Assembly (NCBI GenBank): GCA_013178375.1
Contig: JABLXQ010000060.1
Location: 1 to 64,000, forward strand
Direction: 5' to 3'
Origin: Gammaproteobacteria bacterium
GTDB lineage: Bacteria; Pseudomonadota; Gammaproteobacteria; Pseudomonadales; Ketobacteraceae
DNA: 64,000 nucleotides
The notes under the pieces are model-generated. The model was not told the origin of the DNA. It ran no database searches and worked only from the letters and a program-made list of their open reading frames with translations. The position numbers were made by a program, and so were the translations under genes. Positions 1-8,944 of the stretch are shown in pieces. Every line of letters starts with the position of its first letter. Within the stretch, counting starts at the first letter, position 1.

Positions 1-766
1 GCACGGCCTTTTCGGCGTAGTCAGCGCAGAAGTCGGCCAACGATATGCCCTTTTCACCCAGCACGTCGATCCCGGGCTGCTCGCCGAGAAAGGGAATGAC
101 GACAATTTTTTTGACGCTGCCGATATGCGCGCCTAGCTCCGCCATCACCCGCAGGGAATCGAACGACTTGCCGTTATAGGTGTAGCCATCTGCGGTAAAC
201 AGCACCTTGGGTTCGATCTGCCCAAAGCGATCCTTGAGTCCATTGACACCAAAATCCGGTGAACAGGATGACCACACGGCGCCCAGCGATGTGGTTGCCA
301 GCATGGCCACTACGGTTTCCGGAATATTGGGCAGATACCCGGCAACCCGGTCGCCCTTCCCGACGCCCAGATCCCGCAATGCCTGCTGCAGGCGCGAAAC
401 CTGGCTCAGCAGCTCTTTGCGTGTTATTTCCCGCCGCTTCCCGCTTTCATGACGAAAAATAAGAACCGGATCGCTCTGCGCACCCTGCAACAGATTCTCG
501 GCATAGTTGAGTTCGGCGCCCGGAAAAAATTCGCTGTTAAACAGGTCGGCCTTATTGCGCAACACCTCATCCGTGCGATCACCCACTACACCACAAAAGT
601 CCCACAGCGAGCTCCAGAACGCCTCCAGCTCATCCACGGACCACTGCCACAAGGCGTCATAATCTTCAAATGTCTTGCGCTGCTGTTCACCTATCACCTT
701 CATGAAGCGGTCAAGCAAGGTGTTTTGAATGCGTTCCGGTGACGGAGACCAAAGTTGCTGTTTCAT
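1..766 (-). CDS. aacS: Acetoacetyl-CoA synthetase, N-terminal part (runs off the window)
   Basis: Read on the minus strand from the ATG at 766, the protein begins MKQQLWSPSPERIQ and continues open to the window edge (about 255 residues). The segment SSCSPDFG followed by DRFGQIEPKVLF is typical of acetoacetyl-CoA synthetase, an ANL-superfamily enzyme that activates acetoacetate with ATP and CoA in the cytosol. The visible part covers the N-terminal cap (WSxxWDF, FFPGAxLNYAENLL) and the first half of the adenylating domain. The AMP-binding core and C-terminal lid lie outside the window. As the first gene next to a CoA-thioester catabolic island it could feed ketone-body type products into acetoacetyl-CoA. 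Identity is strong; a link to the island is inferred. Confidence 0.85.
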   Translation of the reverse strand, partial: MKQQLWSPSPERIQNTLLDRFMKVIGEQQRKTFEDYDALWQWSVDELEAFWSSLWDFCGVVGDRTDEVLRNKADLFNSEFFPGAELNYAENLLQGAQSDPVLIFRHESGKRREITRKELLSQVSRLQQALRDLGVGKGDRVAGYLPNIPETVVAMLATTSLGAVWSSCSPDFGVNGLKDRFGQIEPKVLFTADGYTYNGKSFDSLRVMAELGAHIGSVKKIVVIPFLGEQPGIDVLGEKGISLADFCADYAEKAV

Positions 767-831
767 GGTTGATTTGTCTTTATGAATAGGAAATTTGAAA
801 CCCCGTCAAACACACCCAGGCCAGCGGCGCC

Positions 832-1644
832 TCAGGATCTGAATCGTTGCAGGGTCATGGAGTGTCGATAACGGGATGCAGGATGCGTATTGATGGTCAC
901 CTGAAGGATTCGTCCATCCGATACCTTGTAGGTACGCCTGATTTCAAGCGCAGCGGAATCCTCTTTGACATCGAGCTGGGCAGCCAGGGATTTTGATATC
1001 AGGGTCGCTGAAATTTGCTGATGAACTTCAACAACGCTTTGGCCAAACATGTCTTCGATCAGCGGAAATATGGGGCCCTGGTGGCGGAGCAGAATTCTTC
1101 CAACAGCAGCAAACGCCCGGTTGATGTAGTACTCGGATTGCCCGACAGGCTCATCGGCATTTTCCGTACGGCGATAGCCAAGCACCTGCAACCATTCCTC
1201 GCCGACCGGCAAGCCGGTCCGCTTTGCAAGCTTGGCATCGATCACAATCATTTTGATGGAATCAATGGCATAGTGAGTATCGGTACCAAACGCCAACAGA
1301 TCGTTGATCGACATCACCTGATGGATATCGGTATCGCGGGAACGGGACGGCACAACGATGGTACCCGCACCTCGCCGCGACGACACCAGACCTTCTTCCC
1401 GCAACACTCGCAACGCTTCCCGGACCGTATAGCGGCTTACTGAAAAACGCTTGCACAATTCGTCTTCCGTTGGAATCAACGAACCTACCGGATAAACGCC
1501 ATTCACAATCTCGGCCTTCAACGCCAACGCCGCCTGCATATAGAGAGGTTGCTTGGAATCCTCATTGGCTTTTGCGGCGAGCAGCCCAGCCTGCTCAGGC
1601 GCATTCCGGGGCTTGGCATCGGATTTGGATCTCTTCTTTATCAT
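832..1644 (-). CDS. GntR-family (HutC/UTRA) transcriptional regulator
   Basis: The 270-residue protein has a charged N-terminal tail, a winged helix-turn-helix at about residues 35-100 (IPTEDELCKRFSVSRYTVRE, then LREEGLVSSRRGAGT), and a C-terminal UTRA effector domain ending ILQVTINTHPASRYRHSMTL. That layout is the HutC subfamily of GntR, whose members bind small metabolites and usually repress adjacent catabolic genes. It is divergent from the Rieske operon, and the shared promoter region holds two dyads of TGTnCGnACA form (1714-1725 and 1787-1800). The same dyad recurs at 8721 and 10044. I infer that this protein binds those sites; the effector is unknown. Confidence 0.85.
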   Translation of the reverse strand: MIKKRSKSDAKPRNAPEQAGLLAAKANEDSKQPLYMQAALALKAEIVNGVYPVGSLIPTEDELCKRFSVSRYTVREALRVLREEGLVSSRRGAGTIVVPSRSRDTDIHQVMSINDLLAFGTDTHYAIDSIKMIVIDAKLAKRTGLPVGEEWLQVLGYRRTENADEPVGQSEYYINRAFAAVGRILLRHQGPIFPLIEDMFGQSVVEVHQQISATLISKSLAAQLDVKEDSAALEIRRTYKVSDGRILQVTINTHPASRYRHSMTLQRFRS

Positions 1645-1713
1645 GGATTCTATTCAGCTCCGCGTTGGACGACAGCACGGGGACACCCGGGGATCACTGC
1701 CGTAATTGTATAG

Positions 1714-1725
1714 TTGTCCGTACAT
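1714..1725. promoter_or_regulatory. Candidate GntR operator (site 1)
   Basis: TTGTCCGTACAT, an almost perfect dyad with TGT and ACA arms, 70 bp before the GntR start codon. It matches the half-site style of GntR/HutC operators and recurs upstream of other genes of the cluster. Binding is inferred. Confidence 0.5.
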
Positions 1726-1786
1726 ATAAATCAATACCTAAATAATACAGCGTATATGGCGTTATTTTTCCGTTTATGCCATTATC

Positions 1787-1800
1787 TATGTCCGGACATA
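1787..1800. promoter_or_regulatory. Candidate GntR operator (site 2), perfect 14-bp palindrome
   Basis: TATGTCCGGACATA is a perfect 14-bp palindrome lying 124 bp before the Rieske start codon in the divergent promoter region. It shares the TGTCCG core with sites at 1714, 8721 and 10044. Confidence 0.55.
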
Positions 1801-1923
1801 TTTTTATTGCCATTAAAAACCATCTAAACGGTATCCAGCTTACAACCACCAGTACCCGCCAGTAGTAGCCAAGGGGCTGTACTTGCCCTCCCCCGCACTA
1901 CCAACGTGGGAATGGAGAAGACG

Positions 1924-3297
1924 ATGACGAATAAAATAACAGACATCAAGGAAGTCCTTTCCGAGCCCGTCACCATTCCGGTAGAAGCTTATATTTCTGA
2001 CACCTACGCGCGGGCTGAACGTGACAAGCTGTGGCGCAAGGTCTGGCTCCAGGCCGGCCGGGTCGAGGAAATTCCGGAAATTGGCAATTTCATAACGTTT
2101 GAAATTCTGGATGACTCCATCATCATCGTGCGCTCACCGGAACAGATACGCGCCTATCACAACGTCTGCCCCCATCGCGGCCGGCGGCTGGTTGACATAC
2201 CCTCGGGCGCCAGAAATGCCCAGGGCCAGCGCAGCCAGTTTTTCTGCGGCTATCACGGCTGGCGCTTCAACCTGGACGGCGCAAACACCCACATACCGCA
2301 CCAGGAAGACTGGCAGGGCGCCCTCAACAAAAGCTGTACCGGCCTGAGCCCCGTCAAGATTGACTTCTGGGGAGGCTGGATCTGGATCAATCTCGATCCC
2401 GACTGCGAACCCCTGCTCGACTACCTGAATCCCGTCACCAGCATGCTGGACCCCTTCCAACTGCAAAACATGCGCTTCCGCTGGCGCAAGTGGGGCATCT
2501 TCGATTGCAACTGGAAAGTCGCCCTGGAAGCCTTCAACGAAACCTACCACGTCCAGACCACACATCCGGAATTCAACAAGTACGGATCATTTCGCGGCTG
2601 GGCAAAGGCTCACGGGAAGCACAGCAATATTGGCTACGAACGCCCCAAGGACATGGATGAAAACCAGTCGGCGAAATTGCGCGTAGGCACCAACGAAGAT
2701 CCGCGGATTTCCACCGCCGAAATGCAAACCTACACCTGGGAAAAAGCCAATACCAACACCACCCAGACGCTGGTGAATGCGGCGAAACGGCTGGCAGATG
2801 AACTCCCTGCAGGCACTCCTGCGGACCAGGTACTCAAGCACTGGATCGAGACGGCGCGCAAGGATGACGAAGCCCGTGGCGTGATCTGGCCCTTGGTTGA
2901 CCCTGCGCTGCTGGCAAAAAGCGGCACCGCCTGGCAAATATTTCCCAATTTCCAGATCGGGCACTCCGTCAACAACGCCCTGTGCTACAGCGCCCGTCCT
3001 TACGGCTACGATCCTGACAAGTGCATCTTCGAAGCTGCGGTTTACGAACTGTTCCCGGCAGGACAGGAACCACACACCCAATGGGAATATTGCCCACCGA
3101 CAGAAGAAGCCTGGTGCTATGTGCTGTCGCAAGACTTTTCCAACATGGCAGCCGTACAGCAGGGCATGAAGTCCATGGGATTCAGCGGCACCAAGCCCAA
3201 TCCCTACATGGAACGAAGCACAGCCAATTTTCACCGCAATCTCGCGGAATATATGGGTACGGGCAATCCGAAGCCGCTTCCCGTCAACGACCAATAA
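1924..3297 (+). CDS. Rieske non-heme iron aromatic-ring-hydroxylating oxygenase, alpha subunit
   Basis: I chose the ATG at 1924 (457 residues) because GGAGAAG sits just upstream; a GTG at 1906 and an ATG at 1912 are in frame. The Rieske [2Fe-2S] ligands are CPHRG (about C82, H84) and CGYHGW (about C108, H111). The mononuclear iron site is seen in NETYHVQTTHPEF (about H208 and H213). The family uses electrons from a separate reductase or ferredoxin to activate O2 for hydroxylation. No reductase, ferredoxin or beta subunit is encoded nearby, so the electron donor must be elsewhere. It leads an operon with a CoA-transferase, an acyl-CoA dehydrogenase and an enoyl-CoA hydratase, which suggests hydroxylation of a carboxylic substrate later handled as a CoA thioester. 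The substrate cannot be read from sequence. Confidence 0.85.
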   Translation: MTNKITDIKEVLSEPVTIPVEAYISDTYARAERDKLWRKVWLQAGRVEEIPEIGNFITFEILDDSIIIVRSPEQIRAYHNVCPHRGRRLVDIPSGARNAQGQRSQFFCGYHGWRFNLDGANTHIPHQEDWQGALNKSCTGLSPVKIDFWGGWIWINLDPDCEPLLDYLNPVTSMLDPFQLQNMRFRWRKWGIFDCNWKVALEAFNETYHVQTTHPEFNKYGSFRGWAKAHGKHSNIGYERPKDMDENQSAKLRVGTNEDPRISTAEMQTYTWEKANTNTTQTLVNAAKRLADELPAGTPADQVLKHWIETARKDDEARGVIWPLVDPALLAKSGTAWQIFPNFQIGHSVNNALCYSARPYGYDPDKCIFEAAVYELFPAGQEPHTQWEYCPPTEEAWCYVLSQDFSNMAAVQQGMKSMGFSGTKPNPYMERSTANFHRNLAEYMGTGNPKPLPVNDQ

Positions 3298-3312
3298 CAC
3301 AGTAACCAAGCA

Positions 3313-4545
3313 ATGAACATGCGCAATAATATTTCAGATAAAAACACTGACGCCAGCAAACCAGGGAATGACAAAAAGCATTCCGGTCCGTTGTCCGGCG
3401 TGCGTGTCGTCGACCTGACCGCCATGGTAATGGGCCCCTATTGCACGCAGATGCTGGCCGACATGGGCGCAGACGTCATCAAGATAGAACCCCCTGCCGG
3501 TGACGGCACACGATTCATTTCGCCGGGACCGGTTCCGGGCATGAGCGGTGTCTTCGTCAATGTGAATCGGGGCAAGCGCAGTGTGGTGCTCGACCTGCAA
3601 TCGGAAAGCGGTGCCACCGCTCTGCGCGAACTGATAAAGACCGCCGATGTATTCATCCACTCCATGCGCGCCAAGGCGGTCAACAAACTCGGTTTCAGCT
3701 ACGACGATGTTTCCGCACTGAATCCTTCGATCATTTATACCAATTGCTATGGCTACAGTCGCCGTGGCCCTGATGCTGACCTGCCCGCTTACGACGATAC
3801 AATCCAGGCAGAATGCGGTTTGCCCATCGTGCAACAGATGCTCACGGGCGAAGTCAACTACGTGGGCACCATCATGGCCGACAAGATCGCCGGCATGACA
3901 GCGCTCTACGCCACAGTTATGGCCCTGTATCATCGCGAACGCACCGGCGAGGGCCAGGAAGTTGAAATCGGCATGTTTGAAGCAATGGCGTCTTTCATGC
4001 TGGTGGAACACGCCAATGGCATGCTGTTTAATCCGCCCATTGGCCCGGCCAATTACCATAGAGCCGTGGCACCCAACCGACGTCCTTACCAAACCAAAAA
4101 CGGTTACATTTCGGCGCTGGTTTACAACGACAAACAGTGGTCCCAGTTCATGGATGCCGTGAAACCAAAGTGGGCAAGCGATGAATTCGCCACGCTGGAA
4201 CAACGTGCCAAACAAATCAATACCCTGTATGGGCTGCTGGGAGAGACCTTTAAAGAACGCACGACCGAAGACTGGCTCAGCCTGCTTCGCGAACTCGGCA
4301 TTCCTGCTGCGCCCTTGCGCACACCGGATGAGTTATTCGACAACCCCCATTTACAGGCCATCGGATTTTTTGAAACCGTCAAGGCGCCCTATGCGGAGAT
4401 GCGATACCCCGGCGTTCCCACCTGGTTTTCGAAGACACCGGGAAAAGTGGCTGGCCCCACCCCGCTGGTTGGGCAGGACACACAGGCGGTATTGGAAGAG
4501 TTAGGCCTGGTCGCTACTGCGGCTGTACAAGAGGTGATGCCGTGA
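3313..4545 (+). CDS. Class III (CaiB/BaiF) CoA-transferase
   Basis: 410 residues, full length for the family. The N-terminal half opens GPLSGVRVVDLTAMVMGPY and continues LADMGADVIKIEPPAGDGTR, the standard CoA-binding start of class III CoA-transferases. The conserved catalytic aspartate is most likely in IMADKIAGM. The C-terminal half carries the usual small domain (NGYISALVYNDKQW) and ends GQDTQAVLEELGL. These enzymes move CoA between an acyl-CoA donor and a free acid. It starts 15 bp after the Rieske gene and overlaps the next gene by 4 bp, so it is probably translated with the operon and activates its acid substrate. Confidence 0.88.
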   Translation: MNMRNNISDKNTDASKPGNDKKHSGPLSGVRVVDLTAMVMGPYCTQMLADMGADVIKIEPPAGDGTRFISPGPVPGMSGVFVNVNRGKRSVVLDLQSESGATALRELIKTADVFIHSMRAKAVNKLGFSYDDVSALNPSIIYTNCYGYSRRGPDADLPAYDDTIQAECGLPIVQQMLTGEVNYVGTIMADKIAGMTALYATVMALYHRERTGEGQEVEIGMFEAMASFMLVEHANGMLFNPPIGPANYHRAVAPNRRPYQTKNGYISALVYNDKQWSQFMDAVKPKWASDEFATLEQRAKQINTLYGLLGETFKERTTEDWLSLLRELGIPAAPLRTPDELFDNPHLQAIGFFETVKAPYAEMRYPGVPTWFSKTPGKVAGPTPLVGQDTQAVLEELGLVATAAVQEVMP

Positions 4546-5708
4546 ATTTTTCGTTCACTGAAGATCAGCAAAATATTCGCGATACCGTGCTCAAGCATTG
4601 CTCCCGGTTTACCGATGAATTCTGGCTTGCTCGGGACCAGGAAGGTATTTTTCCACACGACTTCCATCGCTCCATGGCCGAAGCAGGCTGGCTGGGTATT
4701 GCCATGCCGGAAAAATTTGGCGGCTCCGGCCTTGGCATCACTGAAGCAGCCATCATGATGCAGGCCGTGGCTGAATCCGGCGGCGGCATGACAGCAGCCT
4801 CCAGCATCCACGGCCCGGTGTTCACCATGAAGCCCGTGGAATTGTTTGGTACCGAAGAGCAGAAACAACGCATGATTCCACCGGTGATTGGTGGCCAGGA
4901 ACTCATCTGCTTCGCCGTCACCGAACCCAACACCGGCCTCGACACCACCAAGCTGAAAACCCGCGCGGAAAAGCGCGATGGCGGCTACCTGGTCAACGGT
5001 GAAAAAATCTGGATCTCGGTTGCCAAGGTAGCAAAGAAGGTGATGTTGCTGGCGCGCACAACGCCGCTGGAAGAAGTCAAACGCAAAACTGACGGCCTCT
5101 CACTGTTTTTCACCGACATCGATCCATCCAAAATGGAGATTCGCACCATCCACAAGATGGGTCGCCATGCAGTGGATTCCAATATGATGTTTATCTCGGA
5201 TCTCTGGATTCCCGAGGAAGATCGCATTGGCAAGGAAGGCGACGGGTTCAAAATCATTCTGCATGGGCTCAATCCGGAGCGCATATTGCTCGGCGCTGAA
5301 GCCGTCGGTCTCGGCCGTGTGGCACTAAAAAAAGCTGCCCGTTATGCCAACGAACGCATTGTATTCGATCGCCCCATTGGCATGAACCAGGGCATCCAGC
5401 ATCCCCTGGCAAAATGCTGGGCGCAACTGGAAGCCGCCAACCTCATGGTAATGAAAGCGGCCACCCTGTTCGACAAAGGCCAGGACTGCGGCATTGAAGC
5501 CAATGCGGGAAAATATCTTGCCGCCGAAGCGGGTTTTGAAGCGTGCCATACCGCCATGTTGACACTGGGTGGCATGGGCTACGCGCAGGAATATCATGTT
5601 GAGCGGTACCTGCGGGAAATCCTAATTCCCCGTACCGCACCCGTAAGCCCCCACATGATTCTGAATTTTATCGCTGAAAAAGCGCTGGGACTTCCTAAAT
5701 CGTATTAA
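4542..5708 (+). CDS. Acyl-CoA dehydrogenase
   Basis: 388 residues, normal for the family, starting at a GTG that overlaps the CoA-transferase stop (GTGA). It shows the N-terminal helical domain, the FAD-contact strand (CFAVTEPNTGLDTT), the middle beta domain, and the C-terminal signature (LGGMGYAQEYHVERYLRE). The family oxidises acyl-CoA to 2-enoyl-CoA with FAD, passing electrons to electron-transfer flavoprotein. The overlap with the upstream gene and the hydratase downstream place it as the desaturating step of a beta-oxidation-like route for the product of the Rieske/CoA-transferase steps. Chain or ring specificity is unknown. Confidence 0.9.
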   Translation: MNFSFTEDQQNIRDTVLKHCSRFTDEFWLARDQEGIFPHDFHRSMAEAGWLGIAMPEKFGGSGLGITEAAIMMQAVAESGGGMTAASSIHGPVFTMKPVELFGTEEQKQRMIPPVIGGQELICFAVTEPNTGLDTTKLKTRAEKRDGGYLVNGEKIWISVAKVAKKVMLLARTTPLEEVKRKTDGLSLFFTDIDPSKMEIRTIHKMGRHAVDSNMMFISDLWIPEEDRIGKEGDGFKIILHGLNPERILLGAEAVGLGRVALKKAARYANERIVFDRPIGMNQGIQHPLAKCWAQLEAANLMVMKAATLFDKGQDCGIEANAGKYLAAEAGFEACHTAMLTLGGMGYAQEYHVERYLREILIPRTAPVSPHMILNFIAEKALGLPKSY

Positions 5709-5754
5709 CAGATGTGCGTGATAGGTGTCAGGAAAAAGAACTGAGGTAAAAGCA

Positions 5755-6537
5755 GTGAACGATTCCGTACCAAACGAAGCAGTACTTTTTGAAGCCCGCG
5801 ATGATGGAATCGCCATCATCACCCTGAATCAACCTGAGACACGCAACGCGCTTTCCAGGGAAATCCGCGAAGGATTGTTCGCCGCATGGGACCGTTTCGA
5901 GCGTGATCCCGCATTACGCGTCGCCATCCTGACTGGCGCCGGCGACAAGGCTTTTTGTGCCGGGGGAGATCTCAAGGAAATGGTTGATCGCGGGTTAAAG
6001 GTTCCGCCTCGCGACATGTTTCCGGTGCCCTATGATTCGGTCGAACTGTCCAAACCAACAATCGCCGCGGTAAACGGAGTGGCCTTCGCTGGCGGCTGGA
6101 TGATTGCCCAGGCATGCGATCTCTGCGTCGCCAGCACCAGCGCCAGATTCGCAGTTACCGAAGTCAAAGTGGGCAGAAGCTCACCCTGGGCTTCTCCTCT
6201 GATTCACATGATTCCTCAGCGCATCATGATGGAGATTCTGCTCACCGGAAAACCCATCACGGCCCATCGCGCCTATGAAATCGGCCTGGTGAATCGCCTG
6301 GCGAACCCAGAGTCACTTATGGACACCGCACTGGAACTGGCAGCCGATATTCTCGACGGTGCGCCCCTGTCGGTTCGGGCAGCAAGGGAAACAGTCATGC
6401 TCGCCACCGAGATGGGACGTTCCGCCGCATTGAAAGCGGCCAGACACGCATCCGAATATTGCTACAATAGTGAAGATGCCCAGGAAGGACCACGGGCTTT
6501 TGCTGAAAAACGCCGCCCACAATGGAAAGGTCGCTAA
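5755..6537 (+). CDS. Enoyl-CoA hydratase/isomerase (crotonase family)
   Basis: The GTG at 5755 follows GAGG with 8-nt spacing and gives 260 residues; another in-frame GTG at 5725 is possible. The crotonase fold is complete: TLNQPETRNALS, the first oxyanion-hole segment AFCAGGDLKEM, the second (NGVAFAGGWMIAQACDLCVA), and the C-terminal helices ending AFAEKRRPQWKGR. The usual hydratase glutamate positions are replaced around VKVGRSSPWA, so the reaction could be isomerisation or another crotonase chemistry. It is last in the four-gene operon, 46 bp after the dehydrogenase, and is followed by an intrinsic terminator at 6607-6645. Confidence 0.85.
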   Translation: MNDSVPNEAVLFEARDDGIAIITLNQPETRNALSREIREGLFAAWDRFERDPALRVAILTGAGDKAFCAGGDLKEMVDRGLKVPPRDMFPVPYDSVELSKPTIAAVNGVAFAGGWMIAQACDLCVASTSARFAVTEVKVGRSSPWASPLIHMIPQRIMMEILLTGKPITAHRAYEIGLVNRLANPESLMDTALELAADILDGAPLSVRAARETVMLATEMGRSAALKAARHASEYCYNSEDAQEGPRAFAEKRRPQWKGR

Positions 6538-6606
6538 GTTATCCCATTCATAGCTTTTTTGACGCAACGCGAGCCGGCGCGACAAAACGGTGAATACAGG
6601 AAAAAC

Positions 6607-6645
6607 AAAAAAAGGTCGTCGATGTTATGTCGACGACCTTTTTTT
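6607..6645. terminator. Bidirectional intrinsic terminator
   Basis: A 12-bp perfect stem (6611-6622 with 6630-6641, 7-nt loop) flanked by an A-run on one side and a T-run on the other. It can end both the plus-strand Rieske operon and the convergent ThDP-enzyme gene. Confidence 0.9.
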
Positions 6646-6694
6646 ACGCTCAACATAAAGCCCGCACCGAAGTGCAGGCTCAGGCTGAACCAGA

Positions 6695-8428
6695 TTACTG
6701 CGTGCCTTCAGCGTACCAGGTACGGAACTCTTCGTAGTTCGGCGTATCCTTGTTTTCGTTACCACCGTGATTGGCCGACGGATCGACCGGCACATGGATA
6801 ACGGTCGGTTTACCACTTTCAAACGCCCTGGTAATGGCCGGGCCGATGTCCTCTTCCTTGTCGACATACACGCCGACACAACCGAGACCTTCAGCGATCT
6901 TGTCGAAGCGCACGTTCTTGCTCCAATGCACACCCGGCTCAGTGGATTTGCCATGGCCAAAGGTGCGCTTGTACACGCCCACTTCCAGGCCCCACTGGAA
7001 ATCCACCGCAACGACAGTCACGATCGGAAGATTCAGGCGCGCGGCAACTTCCAGTTCGCCTATATGGAACAGGAAAGCGGAATCGGAGGTTGTGAACAAT
7101 ACCGGACGCTTGCCACCTTCGGCGACAGAAGCACCGATAGCATATGGCAGACCCGTACCCAGGTGACCGAAGTTCTGGTTCCAGATTACGTCGTGCGGCT
7201 TCGACTGCAGGTAGGTCCAGGTGAAAATCACCGAGCCACCGCCGTCACGCACATGAATACCGTTTTCCGGGAAAGCCTTGGTGGCTTCCACAACCCAGCT
7301 GGCGGTGTGCACCTTGCCGCTTTCGGTTTTCTTGTTCTTGGCATCGGCAGCGAGATCGTCCAGACGCTTCTGCTCGGCTGCAATCCAGCGGGACATATCG
7401 GGCGCCGTCTGGCGCGGAGTATCCTTCAGCGCCTCAGTCAACTGCGGCACAACGGTACGCAGATCGCCCACCAGCGGCACATCGAACGAACGGTTCTGGC
7501 CGATGGCAGCCGGATCAAGTTCGATGTAGATCCACTTGCGTTTATCGTTGCCAGTTTTCCAGTGGTGGCCCTTGCCGTAGTGCATCGGCTCGCCCAACTC
7601 GGTGCCGATGGCGACCACCAGATCCGACTGCTTCACAATCTCGTTGCCAACGCTGGAGAACAGATACGGAAAGGTGCGATCTTCCAGGCCCGGAATAAAC
7701 GCCGTGCCACCCGAAGTCTGAATCACCGGGCAACCCATCACTTCGGCCAGCGCTTTCACCTGCTCGCCACCGCGCACGCATTGCACGGCATGACCCACCA
7801 GCAGGATCGGGTCCTTGGCGGCCCTTATCAGTTCGGCGGCCTTGGCCACCATGCCGGCATCAGCGCCCGGCTTCACCAGCCGATAAGCTTCAGGCGACAC
7901 CGCCTCCGGCACATCTAGATCCTGCTGAATGATGTGCGAAGGATATTCGATATAACACGGACCCGGCGTGCCGGATTGGCACATGCGCAGGGCATGGCGA
8001 ATGATTTCGTCGGTCTGGTCAGCGTATTCGATGCTGGCGCTGTACTTGACGGAATTTTCGAACAGGGGAGCCTGCTTGACGAACTGGATGCGACCGCGAC
8101 GGACGCGCTGCTCGGTAACGCGCGCGCGCTGACCACCGATAAAGATAACCGGCGAGTTCTCGACCTTGGCACACATCATCGCGCCGGCGGTATTCGCAAT
8201 ACCGGGGCCCAGTGTCGCTATGCACAGTGCCGGCGTGCCGTTCATCCGCGCATAGCCTTCAGCCATGAAACCGGCAGCCAGTTCGTGGTGAGGTGTGACG
8301 ACATTCCAGCCACGCTTCTCGGCGGCAACGAACATGTGCACGAAATTTGGATCGGGAATACCGAAGATGGTATTGATACCTTCCGCTTCAAATAGCTGCA
8401 GGATGCGTTCGTACACTTTTACGGCCAT
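6695..8428 (-). CDS. Thiamine diphosphate-dependent lyase/decarboxylase (2-hydroxyacyl-CoA lyase / oxalyl-CoA decarboxylase / acetolactate synthase superfamily)
   Basis: 577 residues with the three-domain ThDP layout. The N-terminal PYR domain has the cofactor-activating glutamate in PHHELAAGFMAEGYA (about E49) and LGPGIAN. A central domain (ILLVGHAVQCVRGGEQV) follows, then the C-terminal PP domain. The Mg-ThDP motif, usually GDG or GDS, reads SDSAF (about D449), and the distal Asn is replaced within VVAVDFQWG. GDSAF-like variants occur in oxalyl-CoA decarboxylases and 2-hydroxyacyl-CoA lyases, which fits a CoA-thioester cluster. It could cleave a 2-hydroxyacyl-CoA formed in this pathway, but benzoylformate-decarboxylase-like chemistry is not excluded. 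A candidate operator lies 293 bp upstream. Confidence 0.75.
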   Translation of the reverse strand: MAVKVYERILQLFEAEGINTIFGIPDPNFVHMFVAAEKRGWNVVTPHHELAAGFMAEGYARMNGTPALCIATLGPGIANTAGAMMCAKVENSPVIFIGGQRARVTEQRVRRGRIQFVKQAPLFENSVKYSASIEYADQTDEIIRHALRMCQSGTPGPCYIEYPSHIIQQDLDVPEAVSPEAYRLVKPGADAGMVAKAAELIRAAKDPILLVGHAVQCVRGGEQVKALAEVMGCPVIQTSGGTAFIPGLEDRTFPYLFSSVGNEIVKQSDLVVAIGTELGEPMHYGKGHHWKTGNDKRKWIYIELDPAAIGQNRSFDVPLVGDLRTVVPQLTEALKDTPRQTAPDMSRWIAAEQKRLDDLAADAKNKKTESGKVHTASWVVEATKAFPENGIHVRDGGGSVIFTWTYLQSKPHDVIWNQNFGHLGTGLPYAIGASVAEGGKRPVLFTTSDSAFLFHIGELEVAARLNLPIVTVVAVDFQWGLEVGVYKRTFGHGKSTEPGVHWSKNVRFDKIAEGLGCVGVYVDKEEDIGPAITRAFESGKPTVIHVPVDPSANHGGNENKDTPNYEEFRTWYAEGTQ

Positions 8429-8569
8429 GATCGTGAGACCTCATCTTGAGTTTATTGTGCGGCAGACTTTGAAATCGTTCTGGGACGGCAAAAAGCCCGC
8501 ACGTTGTTACTGAATTGTTTTTTGGTCTAGGAGACAACCAAGCAGGTTGGAACACCTGTCAACTTGCAT

Positions 8570-8605
8570 TTAACTAGCGTGCATTTTTTAACTAGCGTGC
8601 ATTTT
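8570..8605. repeat. Two tandem copies of an 18-bp repeat
   Basis: The unit TTAACTAGCGTGCATTTT occupies 8570-8587 and 8588-8605 exactly, preceded by a partial copy (TTGCATTT). It lies about 150 bp upstream of the ThDP-enzyme start codon and could be a double binding site for a regulator. Confidence 0.8.
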
Positions 8606-8720
8606 TCCGGTGCGCAGGCACTGGGTCGACACGCCCATCACTGCTGCTGTCAAAGCCATATTATCCTGCTTACAAGCTTAACGCTGCCGCCGGACCGAAG
8701 CAACAGAAAGAGCGCTTTAT

Positions 8721-8732
8721 TTGTCCGGACAA
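8721..8732. promoter_or_regulatory. Candidate GntR operator (site 3), perfect 12-bp palindrome
   Basis: TTGTCCGGACAA, a perfect palindrome with the same TGTCCGGACA core as the site at 1787-1800. It is upstream of the minus-strand ThDP-enzyme gene. Confidence 0.5.
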
Positions 8733-8888
8733 TTAAACGTTTTTATTGGATTACCCCTGCGAAAATTACCTATTTAGCAAATTCAACATATCGAAATATA
8801 TCAGGACATATTGGATTACTATCAACTTCAAAGAGTCCCGAAACCTGTTGTGCTGCACCGCGCATTTCCAGCCACACCTCCAATAAAA

Positions 8889-8913
8889 AAATGCCCGGCG
8901 CGGGCCGGGCAAA
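8889..8913 (-). terminator. Intrinsic terminator of the SDR gene
   Basis: GC-rich stem (TGCCCGGC at 8892-8899 with its complement at 8904-8911, 4-nt loop), followed on the minus strand by a run of T. It lies 31 bp past the SDR stop codon. Confidence 0.85.
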
Positions 8914-8944
8914 CGTCTGCAATGTGAGGTGAAGTGCCGCCAGG

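Larger units (their letters stand above)
8429..8944. other. Gene-free 516-bp region with operator and repeats
   Basis: No convincing gene. It holds two tandem 18-bp repeats (8570-8605), a candidate GntR operator (8721-8732), a further half-site around 8804-8810, and the terminator of the SDR gene (8889-8913). It probably carries the promoter of the ThDP-enzyme gene. Confidence 0.6.

Noticed and set aside
6767-7918. 383-residue plus-strand frame opposite the ThDP enzyme
   Set aside because: Antisense to a complete ThDP-enzyme gene and without any motif.
8570-8605. Tandem repeats as a CRISPR array
   Set aside because: The copies abut without spacers, and no cas gene is present.
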